From: Pandoraea bronchicola
GTDB taxonomy: Bacteria > Pseudomonadota > Gammaproteobacteria > Burkholderiales > Burkholderiaceae
Direction: 5' to 3'
Assembly: GCF_902459805.1 (NCBI RefSeq)
Contig: NZ_CABPST010000008.1
Span: 1-64,000, forward strand
Length of the DNA stretch: 64,000 nucleotides
The position numbers and the translations under genes are program-made. How positions within the stretch are numbered: position 1 is the stretch's first letter; each line of letters begins with the position of its first letter. A model generated the notes under the pieces. The model was given only the letters and a program-made list of their open reading frames with translations, did no database searches and was not told where the DNA came from. Below, piece by piece: positions 8,711-16,696 of this stretch.

Positions 8711-9367
8711 ATGACGCAAGAAACCCCGCAAACCCCGCAAACCCCACCCGAAACCCAGGCCGACGACGACGGGCGCAACGAGCGTCACCGCTCGCGCATG
8801 GTGCGCAAGAAAGCGCTCATCGACGACAAGATCGCACAGGCGCAGCGTGACTGCGGCGTGATCGTCATCACCACAGGCAATGGCAAGGGAAAGTCGAGTT
8901 CCGGCTTCGGCATGGTAGTGCGCGCGATGGGGCACGGCATGAAGACGGGCGTCGTGCAATTCATCAAGGGCGCGATTCCGACCGGTGAGGAAAAATTCCT
9001 GCGACGCTTTCCTGAGGCGTGCGATTTTCATGTGATGGGAGAAGGCTATACGTGGGAGACACAGGACCGCTCGCGCGACATCGCCAAGGCGGAAGCGGCA
9101 TGGGACGAGGCGCGCCGGATGTTGCGCGACCCGTCGTTCGGTCTCGTGCTGTTCGACGAACTGAATATCGCGCTCAAGCTCGGCTATCTCGACGTGAATA
9201 CCGTGATCGCCGATTTGCAGGCACGGCCGGACATGCAGCACGTGGTGATCACGGGGCGCGGCGCCCCGCAGGCGCTCATCGATGCCGCCGACACCGTGAC
9301 CGATATGACGCCCGTCAAGCATGCGTTTGCCCAGGGCATCCGCGCGCAGGCCGGCGTGGAAATGTAA
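8711..9367 (+). CDS. cobO: Cob(I)yrinic acid a,c-diamide adenosyltransferase
   Basis: Transfers the adenosyl group of ATP to cob(I)alamin-type corrinoids (BtuR/CobO/CobA family), giving the Co-C bond of coenzyme B12. The protein is 218 residues from the ATG at 8711; the frame is open further upstream but overlaps btuD and has no better start. The P-loop TGNGKGKSSSG is at about residues 55-65, followed by VQFIKGAIPTGEE and LVLFDELNIALK. The N-terminus is polar and contains a short TPQTPQTP-type repeat. It begins 93 bp after btuD in the corrinoid operon. Confidence 0.95.
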   Translation: MTQETPQTPQTPPETQADDDGRNERHRSRMVRKKALIDDKIAQAQRDCGVIVITTGNGKGKSSSGFGMVVRAMGHGMKTGVVQFIKGAIPTGEEKFLRRFPEACDFHVMGEGYTWETQDRSRDIAKAEAAWDEARRMLRDPSFGLVLFDELNIALKLGYLDVNTVIADLQARPDMQHVVITGRGAPQALIDAADTVTDMTPVKHAFAQGIRAQAGVEM

Positions 9368-9398
9368 CCATCGCTTCATCGTTTCAGGACGTCTTCGT

Positions 9399-10481
9399 AT
9401 GACCGCTTTCAGCCCGTTGCTCACCGAACTGTTCGATATCGCTGCCCCTTCGACGGCGATGGACGCGTCGCTCCGGCACGCTATCGACATCAAGACGAAG
9501 CCGCCCGGCAGCCTGGGTGCGCTAGAACGCGTGGCCCATCAGATCGGCCGGATTCAGGGCAGTGCGACACCCGATCTCGCGCGCCCGACCATGTTGGTGT
9601 TCGCCGGCGACCACGGCGTTGTGGCCGCTGGCGTGAGTCCTTATCCGCAGGCCGTGACGGCCCAGATGGTGCTCAACTTCCTGCGCGGCGGTGCGGCCAT
9701 CAACGTGTTCTGCCGCACGCACGGCATCGAGCTTGAGGTGGTGAACGCGGGCGTGGCCGCGGATTTCCCGTCGCATGCGTCGCTCGTCGACATTCCGGTG
9801 GCGCGCGGCACGCAGAACTTCCTCGAAGCACCGGCCATGACGCGCGAGCAACTTGAAACAGCGCTGGCCGCCGGCGCCGCGCGTGTCGTTGCGCACGCGT
9901 CGCGGGGCACGCGCATGATCGGCTTCGGCGAGATGGGCATTGGCAATACGTCCGCAGCGGCGTGTCTGATGCAGCGTCTGAGCGGTTTGCCGCTCGCCGC
10001 CTGCGTTGGCCGCGGCACGGGCGTGGACGACGAGGGGCTGGCGCGCAAGACGGCAATTCTCGAACGGGCGCTCGCCGCGCATCCGGCGACCGGCGACAAG
10101 GCCGATCCGCTGGAAACGCTTGCCACCTTCGGCGGCTTCGAGATCGCCATGATGACGGGCGCGTATCTGGCTGCCGCCAAGCTGGGACTTGTGATCGTGG
10201 TGGATGGCTTCATCAGTACGTCGGCGCTGCTCGTGGCCGCACGTGTGTCGCCAGCCGTGCTTGATTACTGTGTCTTCGCGCACGCCTCGGACGAAACCGG
10301 CCATCGCGCAATGCTCGACATTCTCGGCGCCACACCGTTGCTGCAACTGGGCCTGCGTCTGGGCGAAGGCACGGGCGCAGCGCTGGCGATGCCGCTGATT
10401 CAGGCCGCAGCCGCATTTCTGCGCGAGATGGCGACGTTCGAAGGCGCTGGCGTGAGCGATCGCGAGGCGGCGGGACAATGA
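9399..10481 (+). CDS. cobT: Nicotinate-nucleotide--dimethylbenzimidazole phosphoribosyltransferase
   Basis: Activates the lower ligand base by making alpha-ribazole phosphate from nicotinate mononucleotide and dimethylbenzimidazole. The protein is 360 residues from the ATG at 9399. Recognisable regions are KPPGSLGALERVA, VFAGDHGVV, GFGEMGIGNTS and the C-terminal LGEGTGAALAMPL, which holds the family's catalytic glutamate. The stop overlaps the cobS start in ATGA. The salvage order cobT-cobS-cobC puts the loop assembly enzymes together. Confidence 0.96.
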   Translation: MTAFSPLLTELFDIAAPSTAMDASLRHAIDIKTKPPGSLGALERVAHQIGRIQGSATPDLARPTMLVFAGDHGVVAAGVSPYPQAVTAQMVLNFLRGGAAINVFCRTHGIELEVVNAGVAADFPSHASLVDIPVARGTQNFLEAPAMTREQLETALAAGAARVVAHASRGTRMIGFGEMGIGNTSAAACLMQRLSGLPLAACVGRGTGVDDEGLARKTAILERALAAHPATGDKADPLETLATFGGFEIAMMTGAYLAAAKLGLVIVVDGFISTSALLVAARVSPAVLDYCVFAHASDETGHRAMLDILGATPLLQLGLRLGEGTGAALAMPLIQAAAAFLREMATFEGAGVSDREAAGQ

Positions 10482-11347
10482 CGGCCCCGTCTCGCGATCC
10501 CTCCCGTGGCGCGGCCGAGCCGTCGCGCGATCTGGTGACGCAAGATCCCCCGGGGCATGCGGGGGATGCTGCGGCGTCGTTTGAGGGCATCAAGGGACAG
10601 TTGCAGCTTTTCCTGAGCGCACTGGGGTTCTTCACGCGTATACCGATTCCGCAGTGGGTCGGCTACTCCCCCGAGCAATTGAACGCGGCCACGCGCTATT
10701 TTCCGCTCGTCGGCGTGGTCGTCGGCGCGCTCGTCGCCTTGCTGACGGTGGCGATGGGCCTGTTGTGGTCGCCTCGTCTTGCCATCGCGTTGGGGTTGGG
10801 GGTGAGCGTGCTGCTCACGGGCGCATTTCACGAGGACGGGCTGGCCGATTCGGTCGACGCGTTCGGCGGTGCGTTCACACGTGAGCGCGTGCTCGACATC
10901 ATGCACGACTCGCGCATCGGCACCTACGGCGCAGTGGCCTTGTGGCTGGCGCTTGCGGTGAAATGGCAGGCGCTCGTCGACATTCAGGCGGCGGCGGGGT
11001 GGGGCGGGTTCGCTGTCGTGCTGATCGGCGCGCATGCGGCCAGCCGCAGCATGGCGATCAGTCTGCTGCGCACGCTCGATTACGTGCGCCCGGAAGGGAA
11101 GGCCAAACCTGTTGCCCAGCGCCTGAGCATAAGCGGATTGATGTTCGGCATTGCATGCAGCGTGCCGTGGTGGCTATGGCCGGACTGGCGGGCCGGGTTG
11201 ACCGGCGCGATGGTGCTGATCGCCGTGCGCGCTGGCTTCATCCGCTATTTGCGCCGGCGTCTCGGAGGCTACACCGGCGACACGCTGGGCTTCGCCCAAC
11301 AGATCGGCGAACTCGCGCTGTACCTTACGGTGTGCGCATGGATCTGA
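10478..11347 (+). CDS. cobS: Adenosylcobinamide-GDP ribazoletransferase (cobalamin synthase)
   Basis: Integral membrane enzyme that joins adenosylcobinamide-GDP and alpha-ribazole (phosphate) in the last steps of B12 assembly. It has 289 residues and starts in a 4-base overlap with cobT. After a polar N-terminal extension of about 35 residues, family motifs are FFTRIPIP, AFHEDGLADSVDAFGG with the metal-binding acidic residues, MHDSRIGTYG and the C-terminal RRLGGYTGDTLGFAQQ. Several hydrophobic helices are visible between them. Its end overlaps the start of cobC by 10 bases. Confidence 0.95.
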   Translation: MTAPSRDPSRGAAEPSRDLVTQDPPGHAGDAAASFEGIKGQLQLFLSALGFFTRIPIPQWVGYSPEQLNAATRYFPLVGVVVGALVALLTVAMGLLWSPRLAIALGLGVSVLLTGAFHEDGLADSVDAFGGAFTRERVLDIMHDSRIGTYGAVALWLALAVKWQALVDIQAAAGWGGFAVVLIGAHAASRSMAISLLRTLDYVRPEGKAKPVAQRLSISGLMFGIACSVPWWLWPDWRAGLTGAMVLIAVRAGFIRYLRRRLGGYTGDTLGFAQQIGELALYLTVCAWI

Positions 11348-11937
11348 TTCTGATGCGGCATCCGCCGCCGGAGGTCGCATCGGGCGTTTGTTACGGACGG
11401 ACCGATTTGCCCGTCGATGTAACGCGCTTCGATGCGTCGGTCTGCGCGATGCAGACCCGGCTCGCGACGTTGCTCGATGGCCGTACGCCGGTGGCAATCC
11501 ACAGCAGCCCCCTGCAACGCGCACGCCGCGCCGCCGAGGTGTTGGCAACGTCGTTGGGTCTGGGCGTGACGCAAGATGCGCGCCTTGCCGAGATGGACTT
11601 TGGCGCATGGGAAATGCAGCCTTGGGACGCGATCGAGCGGAACGATCTCGACGCCTGGGCACGCGATGTCGCCGGATTTTCTCCGCCTGGCGGCGAGTCG
11701 GCGCGCGACATCGTGCAACGCATGGACGGTTGGGCGAGAGACTTGCGCCGTACCGCGAGCGCGACGCACGACGTGCATGTGGCCGTGGCGCATGCCGGCC
11801 CGATTCGTCTGCACGCAGCGACTGCACTGCGTATGCCGACCACGGCATGTCTATCGTGGTCGCTCGACTTCGGTGGCATTTGCCACCTTCACCTCGCCGA
11901 CGATGGCCATGCGCGCCTCATTCGCTGGAATGCGTAA
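11338..11937 (+). CDS. cobC: Alpha-ribazole phosphatase, histidine phosphatase family
   Basis: Removes the phosphate from alpha-ribazole phosphate or from adenosylcobalamin phosphate. The protein is 199 residues from the ATG at 11338, inside the end of cobS. The catalytic histidine is in LMRHPPPE near the N-terminus (RHP in place of the usual RHG). SSPLQRARRAAEVL, LAEMDFGAWE and the second histidine in VAHAGPIR complete the phosphoglycerate-mutase-like active site. It is the last gene of the riboswitch operon. Confidence 0.92.
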   Translation: MDLILMRHPPPEVASGVCYGRTDLPVDVTRFDASVCAMQTRLATLLDGRTPVAIHSSPLQRARRAAEVLATSLGLGVTQDARLAEMDFGAWEMQPWDAIERNDLDAWARDVAGFSPPGGESARDIVQRMDGWARDLRRTASATHDVHVAVAHAGPIRLHAATALRMPTTACLSWSLDFGGICHLHLADDGHARLIRWNA

Positions 11938-11992
11938 CGCGCCCGCGCCGGTCGTCACCCCCTGACTGATGCGCCGAGCCCTTGATGCCGCA

Positions 11993-12928
11993 TCACTGCG
12001 AGGTCTGCGTGCGACGCGAGCGGGCAATGTCGAGGTCCTCGCACATCGTGCGTGCGCCATCGAGAATGCGCGGACCGGGCCGATTGATGAGGTCGCCGTC
12101 GATGCCGAACAGGTTGTTGCGGGCCACCGCGGGCAACTGGGGCCACTTGCGCCAACTGTCGAGCGTGGCAAGCGGCTTGTCGGACTTCGTCACCCCCTGC
12201 GTAGCAGTAAACATCGCTTCCGGCCGCTTGGCCAGCACCGCTTCGACAGACACGCGCGGCACGAGCGGCGCTTCATCGGCAAAGACATTCACGCCGCCGC
12301 ATAGCCGGATCACATCGCTCACCATATGGGTGCCGTTCAGGGTCATGAGCGGCTGCATCCAGACCTGATAGAAGACGGAGACCGGCGGGCGCGACGCGTA
12401 TTGCTTGCGCAACGCTTCGTAGCGTGCACGGAAGGCTTCGGCCGACGCCTTCGCTTTGAGCGGGGTTCCAGTGAGCGTGCCCAGCGTCTCGATGGCCGCG
12501 GGCAGGTCGGTCAAATGCTTCGGCTCGGAGTAGAACACCGGCAGTTTCAATTGACGCAGCGCTTCGACCTGCCGCTGCGAATTGCCATGCATCCACACGA
12601 CGAGCAGGTCCGGTTTGAGCGAGAGAATGCGCTCGAGGTCGAGTGCGCTGTTGTCGCCCACGCGCGGCAGTTTGCGTGCCGCCTCGGGGTAATCGGAATA
12701 GGCCACGACGCCCACCACCTTGTCGCCTGCGCCTGCCGCAAACAGCAACTCGGTCGCGTGCGGCGCGAGGCTGACCACGCGCTGTGCCGGGGCAGGGAGC
12801 GTGACAGTGGCGCCGGAGTCATCCTTGACACTGACGCTCGCGTGGGCGCCGAGCGTTGCAAAACAGGCGGCCACCAGCGCTAGCAGGTGACGGTGGGAGT
12901 GGCGTATGGCCGAAAGGTTAAGCGACAT
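11993..12928 (-). CDS. btuF: Cobalamin-binding periplasmic protein
   Basis: Periplasmic substrate-binding protein of the class III (helical backbone) type, 311 residues. It has a signal peptide ending near THA/ASVSV at about residue 31, then VVSLAPHATELLFAAGAGDKVVG, SDYPEAARKLPRVGD and LKPDLLVVW, which are typical of BtuF. It faces the btuB operon from the other side, converging with cobC, and completes the BtuCD transporter. I found no second B12 box upstream of it, so its control may differ from that of btuBCD. Confidence 0.92.
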   Translation of the reverse strand: MSLNLSAIRHSHRHLLALVAACFATLGAHASVSVKDDSGATVTLPAPAQRVVSLAPHATELLFAAGAGDKVVGVVAYSDYPEAARKLPRVGDNSALDLERILSLKPDLLVVWMHGNSQRQVEALRQLKLPVFYSEPKHLTDLPAAIETLGTLTGTPLKAKASAEAFRARYEALRKQYASRPPVSVFYQVWMQPLMTLNGTHMVSDVIRLCGGVNVFADEAPLVPRVSVEAVLAKRPEAMFTATQGVTKSDKPLATLDSWRKWPQLPAVARNNLFGIDGDLINRPGPRILDGARTMCEDLDIARSRRTQTSQ

Positions 12929-13182
12929 CGAGGCGGGTGGCAGAGGTGTTAGCGGGCATAAATTGGCGATGGCGAAACGTAATAGCGCCGCTCCGCGCGG
13001 CCGGCGGACTCGACATTCTCGGCGTGTTGCGCTGGTGCGGCAAGGGCTAGATAGGCGGCCGCCACGAACCGATGTTACGCGATGGCTGTCGAACGAGGCG
13101 TGACGTCATGTGTCGGCAGGCGTCAGATCGTCGGCAGGCAATGTGTCCGGCCAGTCAGCGCGGGATTCGAGGAGTGGAAGTC

Positions 13183-13347
13183 GTGAAACGAAATATCGGA
13201 TGGATGGGCGCGTTGGCGCTAGCCCTGGTGACCATGCTTGGCGCTTGTGCCGCCCCCGGCGGCAGCGCGGGGTCCAGCGCCAGCGGCGGGACAAGCAAGG
13301 TGGAAGCCTACGGCGTGATCGACGGCGGGGTGACGCTGGTGAAATAG
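13183..13347 (+). CDS. Very small lipoprotein
   Basis: A 54-residue product from a GTG start at 13183, chosen because GGAGTGGAAG lies just before it. The N-terminus is a lipoprotein signal (KRNIGWMGALALALVTMLGAC) with the lipobox cysteine near residue 22. The mature part is only about 30 residues, Gly/Ser-rich, ending in KVEAYGVIDGGVTLVK. Short lipoproteins of this form are common in Burkholderiales and have no assigned function. An upstream in-frame ATG at 13072 would spoil the signal peptide. Confidence 0.7.
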   Translation: MKRNIGWMGALALALVTMLGACAAPGGSAGSSASGGTSKVEAYGVIDGGVTLVK

Positions 13348-13402
13348 CGGAGGGAGCTTTCGCCACTCTCGACGTCGGCAGGCCCAAAAAACGGGCCGAA
13401 AA

Positions 13403-13445
13403 CGACCGCGCCCCCTGACTCCGCGGAGTTCAGGGGGCGCGGTCG
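13403..13445 (-). terminator. Large hairpin, minus-strand terminator candidate
   Basis: Perfect 16-bp arms (13403-13418 and 13430-13445) surround a self-complementary CTCCGCGGAG, giving a 43-bp near-perfect palindrome. Read on the minus strand it is followed by TTTTCGGCCCGTTTTTT, so it can terminate the lipoprotein gene at 13589-13813. No T-run follows on the plus strand. Confidence 0.6.
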
Positions 13446-13449
13446 CGAA

Positions 13450-13500
13450 CGACGCGTTAGCGGGGCGTTAATGACACATTAACGCGTCGTCAGGGCGTTA
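13450..13500. repeat. Nested inverted repeats built from GCGTTA boxes
   Basis: CGACGCGTTA (13450-13459) is the exact inverse of TAACGCGTCG (13480-13489). Between and overlapping them is a second hairpin, CGTTAATG / CATTAACG, with a 3-base spacer (13466-13484). A further GCGTTA ends at 13500. Four GCGTTA boxes in about 50 bp directly follow the 43-bp palindrome, in the gap between two small lipoprotein genes. Confidence 0.6.
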
Positions 13501-13588
13501 CTGGAGCGCCACTGCGATACCGGGGTGGGCAGGACACCGTACGATGGCGCGGCGCCCGCGACAGTGTCTGGCCAGCCGGTCTGCTGCG

Positions 13589-13813
13589 TTAGTTGGAGGC
13601 CGGCGCCGGGGCTGCGGCGCCTGCATCCGACGCCGGAGCGCTCATGGCCGCGCCAGCATCGCTGGCCGGAGCCATGCTCTCTGCCGGAGCCGCCGGCGCC
13701 GATGCCGACGTGTCGGCGGCCGGCGCGGCCGTTTGATCTTCCTTCTTCGAACAACCGACCGTCACGACAGCAGCGGTCAGAAGCGTAGCAAGCAACAGAG
13801 GCAGTTTTTTCAT
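13589..13813 (-). CDS. Small Ala/Pro/Ser-rich lipoprotein
   Basis: A 74-residue product with AAAGGA six bases before its ATG. The signal MKKLPLLLATLLTAAVVTVGC ends in a lipobox cysteine near residue 21, followed by SKKEDQ. The rest is a low-complexity tail with the repeated module SAPASDAGAA (about two and a half copies). It is predicted to be a membrane-anchored, disordered lipoprotein. It does not overlap the corrinoid genes on either side and has its own hairpin terminator downstream. Confidence 0.8.
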   Translation of the reverse strand: MKKLPLLLATLLTAAVVTVGCSKKEDQTAAPAADTSASAPAAPAESMAPASDAGAAMSAPASDAGAAAPAPASN

Positions 13814-14038
13814 TTGGTCGTCCTTTTATATCTGGGGAAAGCCCTTGCGAAAGAACTTTCAGTCTAACGGCGCCATCTAGCGGTGACTGTGTGCATTTGT
13901 TGCAAAAATGCTTCAATTTGTAACGAAAAGGGGGCCAAGCGCACGGTTTTTAATACAACGTAAGCATCGTCCGTGTGTCCGGTCGGAAGCCCCACGGGGA
14001 AATTGGATGGCCGCGGTCTTCAGCAGTTCCCGAAAACG

Positions 14039-15091
14039 CTACCCGGGACGCAATTCGGCCAGTGCGGATTGCAGTTGCTGCCATGTATTCTCGGTCGACG
14101 GCAGACCCAGGCGCAGGCTCGGCAACGTCCGTGTTTCCCCGTTTGTCAGCGTCACGGGCCGGTCGTCGAAGCGGCGTGTCCAGATGCCCTTTGCCGCCAA
14201 CTGTTCGTGCCATCGCGGGGCCAGCGCGTGCGGTGTCCATGCGAAGAGCGGCGTGCCCTTGGCGGGCCAGCCGTGCGAGCGCAACAACGCGAGGAGCCGT
14301 TCGCCGTCGTGCAACAAACGTTCGCGCGTTCTCGTCTGCCATGCGGTATCGCTCAGGGCGGTTCGGACAGCGAACCTTGCCGGCCCGCTCACCGTCCACG
14401 CGCCGAGTCCCTCGGCAAGACGCGCCGCCAACCCTTCCGGGCACAGCGCAAAGCCCGCGCGAATGCCCGCAAGCCCGAAGAACTTGCCCACGGAGCGCAA
14501 TATGACCAGGCCATCCTCGCCGGCGTGACGTGTCATCGATGCTTGCGGGGAGACGTCGGCGAATGCCTCGTCGACGATCAGCATTCCGCCGCGCGCCGAC
14601 AGCAAGCCTTGCCATTGCGACAGGGTCTCGCGGGAGACGCATCGCGTCGTGGGATTGTCCGGATTCACCCAAACGAGATAGTCGATATCGGGCAAACCGG
14701 CCTCGGGACCGAGCCACGGCACCAGCGTATGACCCGCCTTGGCAAAGGCGGGGGCGTACTCGCTGTAGGTGAGCGAGGCGATGGCTACGCGTCCCGGACG
14801 CAACAGCGCGGGCAGCGAGCGGATGACCGCCTGCGATCCTGCGCAGGGCACCACGGTGCGAACGGGCACGCCGTAGTAGTGCGCGGCGACCTCGCAAAGA
14901 TCGTCGCAGGCATCGGGCAAGTCACGCCAGACGCTCGCTGGCGGCATCGGCACGGGATAGCCATTCGGATTGATGCCGGTGGATAGGTCGAGCCAGTCCT
15001 CGCGCGGGCGTTGATAGCGCTGGATGGCTTCGCCGAGATTGCCGCCATGGCGAGGTGCTTGGGAGGGGGACGAGATGAATGAGGATGACAT
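14039..15091 (-). CDS. cobD: Threonine-phosphate decarboxylase / cobalamin aminotransferase-like enzyme
   Basis: PLP enzyme of the aminotransferase fold that makes (R)-1-amino-2-propanol phosphate for the nucleotide loop (named CobD in Salmonella, CobC in Pseudomonas). The protein is 350 residues from the ATG at 15091. HGGNLGEAIQRY and LDLSTGINPNGYP open the fold. The PLP lysine is expected in RSVGKFFGLAGIRAGF, and the C-terminus has LPSLRLGLP. The frame stays open further upstream into cbiB, but that extension is not real. It lies 26 bp after cbiB, as the third gene of a cobU-cbiB-cobD operon. Confidence 0.92.
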   Translation of the reverse strand: MSSSFISSPSQAPRHGGNLGEAIQRYQRPREDWLDLSTGINPNGYPVPMPPASVWRDLPDACDDLCEVAAHYYGVPVRTVVPCAGSQAVIRSLPALLRPGRVAIASLTYSEYAPAFAKAGHTLVPWLGPEAGLPDIDYLVWVNPDNPTTRCVSRETLSQWQGLLSARGGMLIVDEAFADVSPQASMTRHAGEDGLVILRSVGKFFGLAGIRAGFALCPEGLAARLAEGLGAWTVSGPARFAVRTALSDTAWQTRTRERLLHDGERLLALLRSHGWPAKGTPLFAWTPHALAPRWHEQLAAKGIWTRRFDDRPVTLTNGETRTLPSLRLGLPSTENTWQQLQSALAELRPG

Positions 15092-15117
15092 GGGGGAAGC
15101 GGGGACTGCCACTGCGG

Positions 15118-16098
15118 TTACCACACGCCAACAGGCATGGCATCGGCATGCGACGCGGCGAACAGCGCCAACGCACCGCTGACCACCAGCCACATCCACA
15201 TCGAGCGCGAGATGAGCCGCCACGCGGCCTTGATGTGCTGTGCCGAGGGTTGCGTGCCGCAGCCCAGCGCCGGACGCGTCTCCCACTCGCCGTGATAGCG
15301 TGCCGGCCCACCCAGTTGAACGCCAAGACTGCCCGCGCCGGCGGCCATCACCGGTCCGGCATTGGGGCTGGACCACGCGCCGGCCTGTGTGCGCCAGCAA
15401 TCGATGGCACGAGCCACATCGCCGAAGATGGCGTAGCTCGCCGCCGTCAGCCGGGCAGGAATCCAATTGAGCACATCGTCGATGCGCGCGGCCGGCCGGC
15501 CAAAATACAGAAACTTGTCGGTGCGATAGCCCCACATGGCATCGAGCGTGTTCGCAAGCCGGAACAGCACGACACCCGGCGCCCCCGCGATAGCGAACCA
15601 GAAGAGCGCGCCGAAGATCGCATCATTGCCGTTCTCCAGTGTCGATTCCACCGCCGCACGTGCGAGATCGGACGCACTCGCGTCGTCGGTGTCGCGCGAA
15701 ACGATGCGAGCAGTCAACGCACGCGCGCCTGTGAGGTCGCCGTCGCGCAACGCCTGGGCGATGGGCATCACGTGCTCGCGCAGGCTGCGGGCACCGAGCG
15801 CCGCGTACAAGGCGAGGGCCTGCCAGAGGATGCCGCCCCAGCCCGGCAGGAACGTCAGCGCCCAGGCGATGAGCACCGGCACCACCAGCATGATCATCCA
15901 TGCCCACGTGCCGCGCGTCATGGCGCTGAACGGCTTGTCGCGCGTCTCGGCATCGTTGAGCCAGGCCTCGACGCCGTTCGCGACGTAGCCGAACCCGACC
16001 AGCGGATGCCATCGGCGAGGCTCGCCGAGCCAGGCGTCGAGCAGCACGCCGATCAGCGCGGCGAGCCAGAGCGATTCGGGAGCGAGTCCGGTGAGCAT
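15118..16098 (-). CDS. cbiB: Adenosylcobinamide-phosphate synthase
   Basis: Integral membrane enzyme (CbiB, or CobD in the Pseudomonas naming) that attaches aminopropanol phosphate to adenosylcobyric acid. It has 326 residues. The N-terminal helix is followed by LDAWLGEPRRWHPLVGFG, then several membrane segments, the conserved ESTLENGNDAIFGALFWF and the region LNWIPARLTA near residue 205. It follows cobU by six bases and feeds the cobD product into the same step. Confidence 0.94.
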   Translation of the reverse strand: MLTGLAPESLWLAALIGVLLDAWLGEPRRWHPLVGFGYVANGVEAWLNDAETRDKPFSAMTRGTWAWMIMLVVPVLIAWALTFLPGWGGILWQALALYAALGARSLREHVMPIAQALRDGDLTGARALTARIVSRDTDDASASDLARAAVESTLENGNDAIFGALFWFAIAGAPGVVLFRLANTLDAMWGYRTDKFLYFGRPAARIDDVLNWIPARLTAASYAIFGDVARAIDCWRTQAGAWSSPNAGPVMAAGAGSLGVQLGGPARYHGEWETRPALGCGTQPSAQHIKAAWRLISRSMWMWLVVSGALALFAASHADAMPVGVW

Positions 16099-16104
16099 CG
16101 GCGA

Positions 16105-16656
16105 TTATCCTTTGACGGCCATCGGCAGTCCGGCGACGACAAAGCGCACTTGCGGGGCCAGCGCAGCGACACGCTGGTTAAGACGTCCGAGTTCATCGAC
16201 ATAACGGCGCGTGAGCGAGCCCATGGGGATGACGCCGAGTCCAATCTCATTGCTGACGATGACGATCTTGCCGGGCAGCGACACCAGCGTTCGGGCCAAC
16301 GATTCGACGACGTCATGCCATTGCGCCTCATTGGCGGGGCCCTCGGGATGATCGTCGGGCGGACACAGCCAGCCGGCCAGCCACAAGGGCAGGCAGTCGA
16401 CCAGCACGCAATGACCGTCGCGGGCCGCTTCGTGCAATGCGCCGGCAAGGTCGCGCCCGACCTCCACGGTTTGCCAGTGCGCGGGACGGCTGGCGCGATG
16501 ATGGGCAATGCGAGCACGCATCTCGGGCTCGTCGCTGACGGCGGCGGTGGCAACGTAGGTGACTGGCAGGCCGCTTTGTCCGGCGAGGCGTTCGGCGAAC
16601 GCACTCTTGCCGGAGCGCGCGCCACCCAGCACGAAAGTCAGGTCGAGGGCACTCAT
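16105..16656 (-). CDS. cobU: Adenosylcobinamide kinase / adenosylcobinamide-phosphate guanylyltransferase
   Basis: Bifunctional enzyme (CobU, CobP) that phosphorylates adenosylcobinamide and then adds GMP. The protein is 183 residues from the ATG at 16656 ([12 protein letters not shown]). A longer frame from 16716 would run into the cobQ promoter gap. The P-loop is GGARSGKS, and the histidine guanylylated in the family lies in [26 protein letters not shown] and [11 protein letters not shown] are also typical. It is the first gene of the minus-strand operon and is divergent from cobQ with only 40 bp between starts. Confidence 0.94.
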   Translation of the reverse strand: MSALDLTFVLGGARSGKSAFAERLAGQSGLPVTYVATAAVSDEPEMRARIAHHRASRPAHWQTVEVGRDLAGALHEAARDGHCVLVDCLPLWLAGWLCPPDDHPEGPANEAQWHDVVESLARTLVSLPGKIVIVSNEIGLGVIPMGSLTRRYVDELGRLNQRVAALAPQVRFVVAGLPMAVKG

Positions 16657-16696
16657 GGGCGATATTGTACGAGCGCCCGATGCGATAATTCGCGCC

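Noticed and set aside
10942-11337. Long N-terminal extension of cobC
   Set aside because: It overlaps cobS in another frame and is Arg/Gly-rich shadow sequence; the phosphatase fold begins at 11338.
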